In this document: positions 8,577 through 16,847 of the stretch, piece by piece
Layout of the letters: every line of letters begins with the position of its first letter
Position numbering within the stretch: position 1 is the first letter of the stretch
DNA from: an uncultured Eubacteriales bacterium
Lineage (GTDB): Bacteria > Bacillota > Clostridia > TANB77 > CAG-508
DNA length: 51,628 nt
Assembly: GCA_948443845.1 (NCBI GenBank)
Contig: CAOJUE010000014.1
Span: 1 to 51,628, forward strand
Direction: 5' to 3'
Translations under genes and position numbers: made by a program
The notes under the pieces: generated by a model
What the model saw: the letters and a program-made list of their open reading frames with translations, nothing else
Databases searched by the model: none
Told to the model about the DNA's origin: nothing

Positions 8577-8828
8577 TTACAAATACGTACCAGATTCCAC
8601 TTTTTTCGCCTCTTGAATTAAATAATCATATTTCGCCTCTTCTGCTTTGATACGATATGTGTAATAATCCACTAAATTTTTATCTTCAATAAACTGTAAA
8701 TTATTGTAATCACTTGCCAAATTTTTTTGTACTTTCTCAATATTGTTCATTAATTCTTGATACGTATTGACACTTTTTCTGTCCATTACTTTCATTTCTT
8801 TGATAAAATCTTCTTCCAATCCAATCAC
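8577..8828 (-). CDS. DUF2508 (YaaL-like) small protein
   Basis: This helical protein of 83 residues has the family core NLVDYYTYRIKAEEAKYDYL at about residues 51-70, close to LVDYxIYRLKAAExRYxYL of the YaaL/DUF2508 family. That family often lies by recR-bofA in Firmicutes, and its function is unknown. Here it lies between engB and the adenylyltransferase. The GTG at 8828 has no clear ribosome site; ATG codons at residues 12 and 15 are alternatives. Confidence 0.7.
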   Translation of the reverse strand: MIGLEEDFIKEMKVMDRKSVNTYQELMNNIEKVQKNLASDYNNLQFIEDKNLVDYYTYRIKAEEAKYDYLIQEAKKVESGTYL

Positions 8829-8858
8829 CGTTACTATTTTATGCCAAATTCTTTTTTG

Positions 8859-9440
8859 TTATACAAAAATTTTTTCAATTTCTTGCCAAATTTTTTCTGT
8901 ATAGATTTTTCGCTCAGACGAAAATGGCAAAATAGTGCTATAAGAAATGCCAAGAATTTGTTTGATACGTTCAACTTCTGTATCTACCTTTGTAACAGCA
9001 ATTTTATCTGCCTTATTGGTAATCACCATAAACGGTAAATTGCTTCGCAAAATATAATCATACATCAGTGTATCATCTTCGGTTGGCTGATGTCGAATAT
9101 CTAGCAAATGAACAACTAATGCTATATTTTCTCGTTTTTCTAAATATTCTTCAATGTATTTTCCAGAAATCACTTTTTCCTGTTTCGACATTTTGCTAAA
9201 GCCATACCCTGGCAAATCTACAAAATAGAATAAATCATCAACATTATAAAAATTAATTTGCCTCGTTTTACCTGGCGTATTACTTGTTCTTGCCAAATTT
9301 TTTCTGCCTAGCATGGTATTAATAAACGACGATTTGCCGACATTCGATTTTCCTACAAGCACAATTTCTGGCAAATTTCCCTTCGGATATTGCTTTGGTC
9401 CAACGGCTGATATTTCAAATTTAGGATTTTTGACTATCAT
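8859..9440 (-). CDS. engB: Ribosome biogenesis GTPase EngB (YsxC/YihA)
   Basis: This 193-residue GTPase acts in 50S subunit assembly. The G motifs are in order: GKSNVGKSSFIN (G1, residues 30-41), the G2 threonine in TSNTPGKTRQINFY, DLPGYG (G3), and TNKADK (G4). Length is typical. It lies 15 bases downstream of serS in the same direction. In Bacillus engB follows lonA; this setting is different but still housekeeping. Confidence 0.95.
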   Translation of the reverse strand: MIVKNPKFEISAVGPKQYPKGNLPEIVLVGKSNVGKSSFINTMLGRKNLARTSNTPGKTRQINFYNVDDLFYFVDLPGYGFSKMSKQEKVISGKYIEEYLEKRENIALVVHLLDIRHQPTEDDTLMYDYILRSNLPFMVITNKADKIAVTKVDTEVERIKQILGISYSTILPFSSERKIYTEKIWQEIEKIFV

Positions 9441-9455
9441 TTTTTCTTGCCTTTC

Positions 9456-10745
9456 TTATTTTATTTTCGGCTCCAATTTCTTCTTTCCACCCATATATTT
9501 CCATAAAACTTCTGGAATATCAACACTTCCATCTTGATTATAATGATTTTCCAAAAATGCAATTAACATTCTTGGTGGCGCAACAACCGTATTATTTAGC
9601 GTGTGTGGGAAATAATTTCCTTTTTCGCCTTTAACGCGAATTCCCAAACGTCTACTTTGCGCGTCCGTCAAATTCGAACAACTTCCTACTTCAAAATATT
9701 TTTGCTGTCTTGGACTCCACGCTTCCACGTCCACGCTTTTTGCCTTCAAATCTGCCAAATCTCCACTGCAACATTCTAACGTTCTAACTGGAATCTCCAA
9801 ACTTCGGAACAATTCCACCGTAAATTGCCACATTTTATCATACCATTCATAACTTTCCTCAGGTTCGCACACAACAATCATTTCCTGTTTCTCAAATTGG
9901 TGAATTCGATAAACGCCTCTTTCCTCAATGCCGTGCGCACCTTTTTCTTTACGAAAACAAGGTGAATACGAAGTCATTGTATAGGGCAATTCTTCTTTTT
10001 TCAAGATTTGTCCTTTAAATTTTCCAATCATGGAATGTTCGCTTGTGCCAATCAAATACAAATCTTCGCCTTCGATTTTATACATCATCGCGTCCATTTC
10101 TTCAAAACTCATCACACCAGTTACGACGTCACTACGAATCATAAAAGGCGGAACGCAATACGTAAAGCCTTTGTCAATCATAAAATCGCGTGCGTAAGTG
10201 ATAATGGCAGAATGCAATCTTGCGATATCTCCCATCAAATAATAAAATCCATTTCCTGCCACACGGCGCGCCGAATCCAAATCCAAACCGCACAAATTCT
10301 CCATAATTTCTGCATGATATGGAATTTCATAATCTGGCACAAATGGTTCACCATATTTTTGGACTTCTACATTCTGACTATCATCTTTTCCTACTGGAAC
10401 AGATTCATGCATGATATTCGGAATTTTCATCATAATTTCCGTAACTTTTTGGCTATATTCTGCCTCCAATTTCTCATTTTCCAAAAGTTCCTCATTAATC
10501 GCATTGACTTTGGCTTTCATACTTTCTGCTTCTTCTTTTTTGCCTTCACGCATGAAATTTCCGATTTCTTTGCTAAAATTATTTCGCTGAGCGCGAAGTT
10601 CGTCGCCTTTGACAATTAATTCTCTTGCTTTTCGGTCAAGGCTAATAACTTCGTCAACCAATTCTAATTTGTGCATTTGAAATTTCTTTTTGATGTTTTC
10701 TTTGACTAATTCAGGATTTTCTCTTAAAAATTTAATATCAATCAT
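9456..10745 (-). CDS. serS: Serine-tRNA ligase
   Basis: This 429-residue class II synthetase charges tRNA-Ser. It has the N-terminal coiled-coil arm (about residues 30-105) that reads the tRNA long arm. Motif 2 is in SPCFRKEKGAHG and motif 3 in NNTVVAPPRMLIAFLENH, ending VLWKYMGG as in the family. TSEHSMIGKF in the serine/ATP site is intact. No T-box leader is present: only 50 bases separate it from the DUF1653 gene upstream, and these hold a degenerate hairpin repeat. Confidence 0.96.
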   Translation of the reverse strand: MIDIKFLRENPELVKENIKKKFQMHKLELVDEVISLDRKARELIVKGDELRAQRNNFSKEIGNFMREGKKEEAESMKAKVNAINEELLENEKLEAEYSQKVTEIMMKIPNIMHESVPVGKDDSQNVEVQKYGEPFVPDYEIPYHAEIMENLCGLDLDSARRVAGNGFYYLMGDIARLHSAIITYARDFMIDKGFTYCVPPFMIRSDVVTGVMSFEEMDAMMYKIEGEDLYLIGTSEHSMIGKFKGQILKKEELPYTMTSYSPCFRKEKGAHGIEERGVYRIHQFEKQEMIVVCEPEESYEWYDKMWQFTVELFRSLEIPVRTLECCSGDLADLKAKSVDVEAWSPRQQKYFEVGSCSNLTDAQSRRLGIRVKGEKGNYFPHTLNNTVVAPPRMLIAFLENHYNQDGSVDIPEVLWKYMGGKKKLEPKIK

Positions 10746-10774
10746 GGTATTTTTCCTTTCTGGTTTGTTATTAA

Positions 10775-10799
10775 GGGCAATAGGGTCGTCTGCCCCTAC
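10775..10799. repeat. Hairpin repeat copy 3 (degenerate)
   Basis: GGGCA (10775-10779), then TGCCC (10791-10795) and CTAC. The inner stem is decayed. On the minus strand its TAG (10798-10796) is the stop codon of the DUF1653 gene. Confidence 0.6.
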
Positions 10800-11056
10800 T
10801 TGGTATAATCTTTTTGTAAATTTTCACATAATTCAAATCTGTATTTTTGACCTGTGATGTTGTCTGGTCTTTTGCTATCAATTTCTTCTAAAAACATTTT
10901 CTCACGTCTTACCCAAATTTGTGAATCTTGTCTATCATAAATTGGTTTATAAACAACCATTCTTTCTTGCGTTTCGGAATCTAATGCAATATTCTCCACA
11001 AAATAATAGTTTCCTTTAAAATGACGATATATTTTTCCTATTTTTACTTGGTTCAT
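10796..11056 (-). CDS. DUF1653 protein (86 aa)
   Basis: A small domain with the family pattern GKIYRHFKGNYYFVENIA, then MVVYKPIYD and IWVRREKMFLEE. Members are short beta-rich proteins of unknown function, found alone or fused to other domains. The stop codon TAG lies inside hairpin repeat copy 3, and the last dozen residues (CENLQKDYTK) extend past the conserved core. The original end may therefore have been replaced by repeat insertion; this is inference. Confidence 0.85.
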   Translation of the reverse strand: MNQVKIGKIYRHFKGNYYFVENIALDSETQERMVVYKPIYDRQDSQIWVRREKMFLEEIDSKRPDNITGQKYRFELCENLQKDYTK

Positions 11057-11091
11057 GTGTTTTCCCTCCTATTATTTTTATATAAAATTTT

Positions 11092-11460
11092 TTATTTTTG
11101 TATTAATTTATTTAATTTTTTATCCAATGTTTCTATCTGATAATTTTCATTTTTGCAATAGGCATACAACATACAATCAACAATATCCAGACTTTTTTTG
11201 GCATAAGTTTTAAAGGCTAGTCTTATTGTATTACCATTCTGAAAATTAATATTTTCGATGTTAAGCAATTCTTCAACCGCTTCATATATCTTGTCCTTTT
11301 CTACTTTATACACTTTATTTAGCACATAACTTGCTTCTATTATTACTTCTGTTGGAATAAATATATCGTTATTATCAATTATCTCTGTTGCTTTTTGGTT
11401 CAATTCTTCGTTATCATTTAATAAATATCTCAATATAATATTAGTATCAATAATAATCAC
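11092..11460 (-). CDS. PIN-domain toxin (VapC-like ribonuclease)
   Basis: This 122-residue PIN domain has acidic metal-binding residues Asp5 (IIIDTNIIL), Glu42 (IIEASYVL), Asp92/Asp95 (LDIVDCML) and Asp113 (ETLDKKL). The set is complete, so RNase activity is plausible. Its start overlaps the upstream antitoxin by 4 bases (ATGA), the usual coupling of a type II pair. No ribosome site is needed beyond the coupling. Confidence 0.85.
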   Translation of the reverse strand: MIIIDTNIILRYLLNDNEELNQKATEIIDNNDIFIPTEVIIEASYVLNKVYKVEKDKIYEAVEELLNIENINFQNGNTIRLAFKTYAKKSLDIVDCMLYAYCKNENYQIETLDKKLNKLIQK

Positions 11461-11681
11461 TCTTCTGCCTCCTTAATCCATACATTTTCTTCTTTCTCCA
11501 TTAAATCTGGTTTCGCATACTGAGATAAAAATCCTGACAAACTTTTTTTCTTTTTGCTTTTCCTCACTTGTTCTTCGATTGGAAAAACTAATATTTCTAC
11601 TTTTTTATTCACGAAAGAATCTGGTATATCGACCACATCTTTCAAATCCGTTCCGTTTACAACTTTTCTCACAAATTCCAT
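11457..11681 (-). CDS. Antitoxin partner of the PIN toxin
   Basis: A 74-residue protein placed directly upstream of and coupled to the PIN gene. An N-terminal part, residues 1-35, with VVDIPDSFVNKKVEILVFP, looks like a short DNA-binding strand module of the VapB/AbrB type. The C-terminal SGFLSQYAKPDL region resembles the toxin-wrapping tail. Assignment rests mainly on position and size. ATG has AAGGAG upstream. Confidence 0.7.
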   Translation of the reverse strand: MEFVRKVVNGTDLKDVVDIPDSFVNKKVEILVFPIEEQVRKSKKKKSLSGFLSQYAKPDLMEKEENVWIKEAEE

Positions 11682-11744
11682 AAATTTTCTCCTTCTATAG
11701 CATTATATCACAAATTTTCAAATTTGTATCATTTTTCCTAAAAA

Positions 11745-12473
11745 TCAAAAAAATTTCTCCAACTTATATTCTTTCTCCAACTTCTCATTCAAATAAATAT
11801 TCGCCACCAATTCCAATTCTTTGGCGCATTTTTCGGATAATTGAAAAGAAAATATTTTTTTTGGGTCTGCGACCATAATATATTTTATCGCATTTTGCGT
11901 GGCTTCCGAAACCGCGATTGCGCCCGTATCTTGCTTAGCACAAGCACTACACTTAAACCCATTATCTTGAAAACTAAAATGTGTGATAGGTTCCTTCGTC
12001 TTACACGAAACGCATTCTCGAATATTCGGCGCAAAACCAATAATTTTGAGCAACCTTAACTTAAACACACTCGTCATAAAATCCAAATCTTTATCCGTTT
12101 CCGAAATGGCATACAAGGTATTCAAAAACAGCTTTAGCGTATTGTACGAATTTTGATTTTCTGTTGTCACATCATTGATAATTTTCGTCAAATACGTCGC
12201 ATACGTCAATTTATCCAAATCCGTTCGAATGTTGTAAAACATCTCAATCGTCTCACACGAATTCATCGAATACGTTTCCCCGCTTTTAAACAACATATAT
12301 TCTCCAAAACACAAAAATTGAGTACCTGCAAGCAGAAGACTTTTCGGTCTTCTCGCACCTCTTGCACTGCACCCAATTTTGCCTAAATTTGGCGTTAAAA
12401 TGGTAAGCATTTTATCAAAATCGCCCATATTATTTTCCACTAAAATAATCCCATTTAACTTTATTTGCTTCAT
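11745..12473 (-). CDS. recO: DNA repair protein RecO
   Basis: This 242-residue RecFOR mediator loads RecA at gaps. The N-terminal OB fold begins KLNGIILVENNMGDFDKML. A C4 zinc site follows in the middle (CVSCKT ... CSAC), then a helical C-terminus. I use ATG 12473 because AAGGGAAG lies just upstream; a longer frame to 12560 overlaps yqzL and is rejected. One base separates it from the yqzL stop. Synteny era-yqzL-recO matches Bacillus. Confidence 0.95.
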   Translation of the reverse strand: MKQIKLNGIILVENNMGDFDKMLTILTPNLGKIGCSARGARRPKSLLLAGTQFLCFGEYMLFKSGETYSMNSCETIEMFYNIRTDLDKLTYATYLTKIINDVTTENQNSYNTLKLFLNTLYAISETDKDLDFMTSVFKLRLLKIIGFAPNIRECVSCKTKEPITHFSFQDNGFKCSACAKQDTGAIAVSEATQNAIKYIMVADPKKIFSFQLSEKCAKELELVANIYLNEKLEKEYKLEKFF

Positions 12474-12474
12474 T

Positions 12475-12582
12475 TTAACTTCCCTTATTTTTTTCTTCCC
12501 AATTTTTAATTTTCTTAAATTCAAGATACATCTTGATATCTCCCGTATTTTTAAAAGCATTCCATGCCATATCTTTCATCAT
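12475..12582 (-). CDS. yqzL: YqzL-like micro-protein (35 aa)
   Basis: A tiny gene between era and recO that length filters would skip. It reads MMKDMAWNAFKNTGDIKMYL followed by EFKKIKNWEEKNKGS. The pattern W-N-x-F-x-x-T-G-x-x-x-x-Y-L-x-F is that of the YqzL family, which lies at exactly this place (era-yqzL-recO) in Bacillus. AAGGAAGTG lies 10 bases ahead of the first ATG. Its stop is one base before recO ATG, so they are translationally coupled. Function unknown. Confidence 0.85.
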   Translation of the reverse strand: MMKDMAWNAFKNTGDIKMYLEFKKIKNWEEKNKGS

Positions 12583-12647
12583 TTTGCTTTTCACTTCCTT
12601 CCAATTTTATTTTGCCCCAAATTTCATGATTTATTTCGGAAAGAAAG

Positions 12648-12692
12648 ATATCAAAATTTTGATATGACAGATATCAATATTCTATCAATATT
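12648..12692. repeat. AT-rich palindrome and direct repeat, site A
   Basis: ATATCAAAATTTTGATAT (12648-12665) is a perfect 18-base palindrome. It is followed by ATCAATATT twice (12673-12681, 12684-12692), ending at the era stop. A similar cluster lies at 15124-15177. Confidence 0.5.
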
Positions 12693-13595
12693 TTACAGTT
12701 TAAATTTTTTAACAATCGCATCTTTTTCCTGCCAATCTTCTTTTACCTTGACCCATATTTTCAAATTGACCTTTTCGCCCAACATTTTTTCGATATCTTG
12801 CCTGCTTGCGGTCGATATTTTTTTCAGCATTTGTCCTCCTTTGCCGATGATAATTCCTTTGTGGGATTCTTTGGTGGTATAAATCGTGGCTTCAATATTG
12901 AAAATTTTCTCATTTTTCATGGTTTTGCCGGTTTTAAATTTCTGCGTCTCAACATAAATTCCGTGCGGAACTTCGTCATTCAAGAATCTTAGCGCCTTTT
13001 CGCGAATGATTTCTTCCACCATTTGTCTGGTGGTTTGGTCTGTGTATTCTTCTTCGTCATAATATCTTGGTCCATTTGGCAGACAGTTTATGATTTCTGA
13101 AAGCAAGTCTTCCACGCCTTTTCCCGTTGTGGCAGAAATCGGCACAACCGCCTCAAAATCCAATGCGTCGCTATACAATTTTATCAAACTCAATAATTTT
13201 TCTTTTTCAATCAAATCAATTTTATTGATTACCAAAATGCATCTTTTATTCGCAGATTTTAGTTTTTCTAGAATTCTCTGGTCGCCTGGTCCAATTTCTT
13301 CAGAAGTTGCTTCAATCAAAAACACAACAACATCTACATCTTCCAAACTTGTAAAGGCAGTATCTACCATTGTTTGGCTAAGTTTCGTTTTGGGTTTATG
13401 AATTCCGGGCGTGTCGGTTATAATGATTTGATAATTTTCGTCATTTAATATGGCTTTAATAGCAGTTCTGGTCGTTTGTGGTTTGTTGGCTGTAATGGCG
13501 ATTTTCTCCTTTGTCAGAGAATTTAAAAGCGTTGATTTTCCAACATTGGTTCTTCCGATAAATGACACAAAACCTGATTTAAAATTTTCTTGCAT
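12693..13595 (-). CDS. era: GTPase Era
   Basis: This 300-residue GTPase binds 16S rRNA during 30S maturation. The G1 motif is GRTNVGKSTLLN (residues 14-25), G3 is DTPGIHKPKT and G4 is NKID. The C-terminal KH domain contains GIIIGKGGQMLKKI. Length is standard. It is followed by yqzL and recO and preceded by the DUF3048 gene. Confidence 0.97.
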   Translation of the reverse strand: MQENFKSGFVSFIGRTNVGKSTLLNSLTKEKIAITANKPQTTRTAIKAILNDENYQIIITDTPGIHKPKTKLSQTMVDTAFTSLEDVDVVVFLIEATSEEIGPGDQRILEKLKSANKRCILVINKIDLIEKEKLLSLIKLYSDALDFEAVVPISATTGKGVEDLLSEIINCLPNGPRYYDEEEYTDQTTRQMVEEIIREKALRFLNDEVPHGIYVETQKFKTGKTMKNEKIFNIEATIYTTKESHKGIIIGKGGQMLKKISTASRQDIEKMLGEKVNLKIWVKVKEDWQEKDAIVKKFKL

Positions 13596-13610
13596 GTTTT
13601 TTCCTTTTCT

Positions 13611-14717
13611 TTATTCAAATGTTACATTGGCGTCGATTGGGCAAATATTGATGAAGGTGTTTCCGTCATTGACTTCGATTTCTTTGCCTTGACTATCCAC
13701 ATATTTGGTTTGACCACCTACAAATTGCTTTTGACAAGTGATTTTGATTGCTTTTCCATTGGTTATGTAATATCCATCAGCATTTCTAAAGTTATCTAAA
13801 TCTTGTCTGCCTTTGTTTTCGCCGTCATTTATAGTGGTGTTTCTGATAAAGCATACAATCAAATTCTTGGTCGTAATATCTTGCCCTGTTGCTTCATCCA
13901 TTTGTTTTTTGCCTTTGGAATAACGCGTATATCTTCCAGATGCTGCATCGTAAACATATTTTACATTATGACCTGTTGCATAAGGAATCGTTATACTATT
14001 GGCAGTTTTTGCAGTTTCGTCAAAGGTTACTTCTTTTGACACATAATTTAGTACACTTTTTTTGGTTGAAGTAGTTGCATAATTTCTTTTCTTGCAAATT
14101 TCTAAAATGCTGTTAATACTTGTATAGGCATTATGTGGCGCCTTTTTCGACTTTTCTCTCCAGTATAATGATTTGGAAGTTCTTGCTTTTCCGGTATCAT
14201 AAATTTGTCCGTTGATATCGGCTACATTGAAGTTTTTGATGTATTCTTCGGCTCTTGGACTTTGCCCCAAATGCGCATAAATGGCATCATTTTCTAATGC
14301 ATAGTCAATGAAATAATGTCTTGCACTTCGGATTGGTCCGATTGTCACATCTCCTGCGGATAGGTCCACGCCTTTGAAAAGCGCCATCAATCTTGTTTCT
14401 CCGCCTTCTACGATGATTTCGTAGACAAGATACGCCTTGTTTAGATTAGAATGTGGCTGTGCTTTTACATTATTATCAATCATAAAAGCAATTGGTCTGT
14501 CTTTTCCGTTGAAAATTTTGATATCACTTTTTGGCTGTTCGACTGGCAGAGTTTCTTCTTCTTTTTTGTCATCTAGCATCTCTTCTTCTGGTTGTTCTTC
14601 TAAAGCAATATCTTCGCCATTTCGATTTTTATGAGAAATCTTATATCCTAAAATAGCAACTAATGCTACAACAATTACAACAACAATTCCGATAAATATT
14701 TTCATTTTTTTATCCAT
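13611..14717 (-). CDS. DUF3048 (YerB-like) membrane-anchored protein
   Basis: This 368-residue extracellular protein has an N-terminal membrane helix (IFIGIVVVIVVALVAILGY), an acidic linker, then the DUF3048 domain: AFMIDNNVKAQPHSNLNKA, then VYEIIVEGGETRLMALF and GPIRSARHYFIDYA. The C-terminal domain ends NTFINICPID. Function is unknown (YerB in Bacillus is a lipoprotein). No lipobox is seen here. The start at ATG 14717 has AGGAGAAAAAAG in front; the open frame extends further but overlaps dgkA. It replaces cdd in the Bacillus order. Confidence 0.85.
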   Translation of the reverse strand: MDKKMKIFIGIVVVIVVALVAILGYKISHKNRNGEDIALEEQPEEEMLDDKKEEETLPVEQPKSDIKIFNGKDRPIAFMIDNNVKAQPHSNLNKAYLVYEIIVEGGETRLMALFKGVDLSAGDVTIGPIRSARHYFIDYALENDAIYAHLGQSPRAEEYIKNFNVADINGQIYDTGKARTSKSLYWREKSKKAPHNAYTSINSILEICKKRNYATTSTKKSVLNYVSKEVTFDETAKTANSITIPYATGHNVKYVYDAASGRYTRYSKGKKQMDEATGQDITTKNLIVCFIRNTTINDGENKGRQDLDNFRNADGYYITNGKAIKITCQKQFVGGQTKYVDSQGKEIEVNDGNTFINICPIDANVTFE

Positions 14718-14734
14718 CTTTTTTCTCCTATTAT

Positions 14735-15106
14735 TTAATTTATTATCTTTGGTAAAAACAAAATGCAACCGCTAATCGCTGCTACAATCGCAATTACGAA
14801 CACTGCACCACTTGCCATATCTTTGGCTCGTTTTATCTTTTCATTATATTCTTGACTGTACAAATCCAGCACGATTTCGATTGCTGTGTTCATCATTTCA
14901 GCAAAAAAGACGATTCCTATATTGATACAAATTACCAGCCATTCTGCTAACGTGAGCCTTAAAATTGCACCAAGGATAATTGCTAAAATTGCAATCAGCA
15001 ACTGAATTCTAAAATTTCTTTCTGTATGGAAAGCATACTGGATTCCGTCCAAACTATGCAAAGTTGCTTCCCAAAAATTTTTATTTTTCCATTTTCTTGT
15101 TTTCAT
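14735..15106 (-). CDS. dgkA: Diacylglycerol/undecaprenol kinase
   Basis: This 123-residue membrane enzyme of the DgkA family has three membrane helices. The catalytic block is AEMMNTAIEIVLD, with Glu70, Asn73 and Glu77, and the second block is AKDMASGAVFV, with Asp97. In Gram-positive bacteria this enzyme phosphorylates undecaprenol for the cell-wall lipid carrier pool. Position between ybeY and era is conserved in Firmicutes. Confidence 0.93.
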   Translation of the reverse strand: MKTRKWKNKNFWEATLHSLDGIQYAFHTERNFRIQLLIAILAIILGAILRLTLAEWLVICINIGIVFFAEMMNTAIEIVLDLYSQEYNEKIKRAKDMASGAVFVIAIVAAISGCILFLPKIIN

Positions 15107-15123
15107 GGTTTGTCCTTTTTTGA

Positions 15124-15177
15124 CATATCAATATTTTGATATGTTATCTGTATAATATTGATATCATTTTGATATCT
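15124..15177. repeat. AT-rich palindrome cluster, site B
   Basis: CATATCAA-TATT-TTGATATG (15124-15143) is followed by GATATC-ATTTT-GATATC (about 15160-15176). It fills the 75-base dgkA-ybeY spacer and resembles site A near era. It may be a processing hairpin or an operator. Confidence 0.45.
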
Positions 15178-15181
15178 AATT

Positions 15182-15646
15182 TCATTCTCTCACGATATTT
15201 AATTGCCCCAGCACATTTTCTTCTTTTTGGCGCATTCTGATTTTTTCGTCTTCTTGCATATGGTCTTCGCCCATGAGATGATAAAATCCATGTACTAGCA
15301 TATATGCCAGTTCTCGCTCAAAACTGTGCCCATATTCTTTAGCTTGCTCTTTGACTCTTTCGACCGAAATCATGATGTCTCCCAAAACTTCCTCCTCCGC
15401 AATTTGATGAATTTCGTCTTTTTCAAACATCGGAAATGACAAGACATCTGTTTCTTGGTCGATGTTTCTGTACTCACGGTTAGTTTGCCTGATTACATTC
15501 GGCGTTGTCAAAATAATGCTGACATATAATTTCGTATTTTGCAAATTTTCTGTTTTAAAACACTGGGCAATTACTTTGTTTATGAGTTCGTCGTAATTGC
15601 CAGTTGCTCTAAGTTCTCGATATTCTATTTCTACATTTTTTTTCAT
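15182..15646 (-). CDS. ybeY: Endoribonuclease YbeY
   Basis: This 154-residue zinc RNase acts in 16S rRNA 3'-end maturation and 70S quality control. The metal motif H-G-x-x-H-x-x-G-x-D-H is present as HGFYHLMGEDH, with His119, His123 and His129. DVLSFP and LGDIMIS are the other family blocks. A 9-base gap separates it from the unknown 391-residue gene upstream. Confidence 0.96.
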   Translation of the reverse strand: MKKNVEIEYRELRATGNYDELINKVIAQCFKTENLQNTKLYVSIILTTPNVIRQTNREYRNIDQETDVLSFPMFEKDEIHQIAEEEVLGDIMISVERVKEQAKEYGHSFERELAYMLVHGFYHLMGEDHMQEDEKIRMRQKEENVLGQLNIVRE

Positions 15647-15655
15647 TTTATTTCC

Positions 15656-16831
15656 CTATTTCGTTTTAACATATCTTCCATTTTCCATTGTTCTACAACG
15701 ATTTTTTACTTCTCTCATCACACCAAATTCAACTAATTTATTTTTATAAAATTGACTGATTTGTTTTGCTTTTGGTCCGTCTTCTTTGATGTCGTGAAGT
15801 TCTCTTTTTAGAATGGCAATTTCAGTTTGTTCATCTGTCTTAGCGGTTTGGTATTCGTTCCAGAATTTTTTGTAGTTTTCTCTTTCTTCCGGATTTTCCC
15901 AATATACTTTGGTGGAAAGTAGTTTTTCATTGTAGTTTTTGACGATTTTTAGTAATGCTTTATAGACTTCTTCTTGCTTATTTTCTTGCTTTGTGGTCAC
16001 AATCAAATTACGCGCATCTTTGATGAGTTTGTTGTAGCATTGCTCGGCTGCAATAAGTGGCAAACTGTGGGTAAATAAAGTCCTACTCATACCAAGTAAA
16101 ATTTCGTTTTTCTCTAGGAAATCTTTTTCGTCTAATTTGCCAACATCAAATTGGTCTAATTCGTCGTAATCGTTTTTGATTTTTGCAAAATCTTCGTAGC
16201 CTTCTTCGATTTTGAGTGGTAAAATCGTTTTGACGTATTCATCCAATGTCATGAAAATATTTTTGTATAATTCGATTTGGTTCAAATTCTTTTCTTTGAT
16301 TCCGTCAGCCAATTTAACCGAATAATTTTTCAAAATAGATTTGTATAAACTATCACTTTTTTCAAGGTATAACTTTTCATAACGCCCGATTAACTTTTCT
16401 TTTCCGCTATTTACAACAGTATCATAATCTAAATCCAACAAAAACTTCTGTTTTCTTGCTTTATATTCCGCATACTCCGTTTCTTTCAAATGTACCACAT
16501 TGTAATAATTCGATAACGCAGTTTGCTCAAAACTAGACGCGCTTCCACTTTTGACTTTTTTGTACACCGAATCCATAATGTATTTGTCAATGGATTCTAA
16601 ATATAATGTATAACTTTCTTCGTAACGATTCAAAGCATTTTCTGCTTTTGACTCGTTGTTTTTCGTATTTTGGTAAGTTTCGTGTGCCTTAAGAACGGCA
16701 TTTCTTTTTAGCGTAATCATCATGCTGTTTAATCCAAGTTTTGTGGGGATTAACAATTTTGTTAAAGTGTTTGATATTTTGCTCATAAACGTCGTGTCGT
16801 TTGCCAGTACCTTTAAACTTCTTTCTTCCAT
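15656..16831 (-). CDS. Uncharacterised helical protein (391 aa) in the phoH/pgpH position
   Basis: I do not recognise this family. The sequence is almost entirely charged helix, rich in Lys, Glu and Tyr, with probable coiled coil at about residues 45-100 and 290-370. It has no signal peptide, no clear membrane helix, and no Walker, HD or KH motif. It is therefore neither PhoH nor the 7TM-HD phosphodiesterase that normally occupies the yqfD-ybeY interval. AAGGAAG precedes ATG. It lies 16 bases after yqfD and 9 before ybeY, so co-transcription is likely. A structural role in the sporulation/ribosome cluster is only inference. Confidence 0.75.
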   Translation of the reverse strand: MEERSLKVLANDTTFMSKISNTLTKLLIPTKLGLNSMMITLKRNAVLKAHETYQNTKNNESKAENALNRYEESYTLYLESIDKYIMDSVYKKVKSGSASSFEQTALSNYYNVVHLKETEYAEYKARKQKFLLDLDYDTVVNSGKEKLIGRYEKLYLEKSDSLYKSILKNYSVKLADGIKEKNLNQIELYKNIFMTLDEYVKTILPLKIEEGYEDFAKIKNDYDELDQFDVGKLDEKDFLEKNEILLGMSRTLFTHSLPLIAAEQCYNKLIKDARNLIVTTKQENKQEEVYKALLKIVKNYNEKLLSTKVYWENPEERENYKKFWNEYQTAKTDEQTEIAILKRELHDIKEDGPKAKQISQFYKNKLVEFGVMREVKNRCRTMENGRYVKTK

Positions 16832-16847
16832 ACTTTTAACTTCCTTT

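Noticed and set aside
10746..10795. T-box leader upstream of serS
   Set aside because: The gap is only about 50 bases and contains a degenerate hairpin repeat; no specifier or antiterminator elements.
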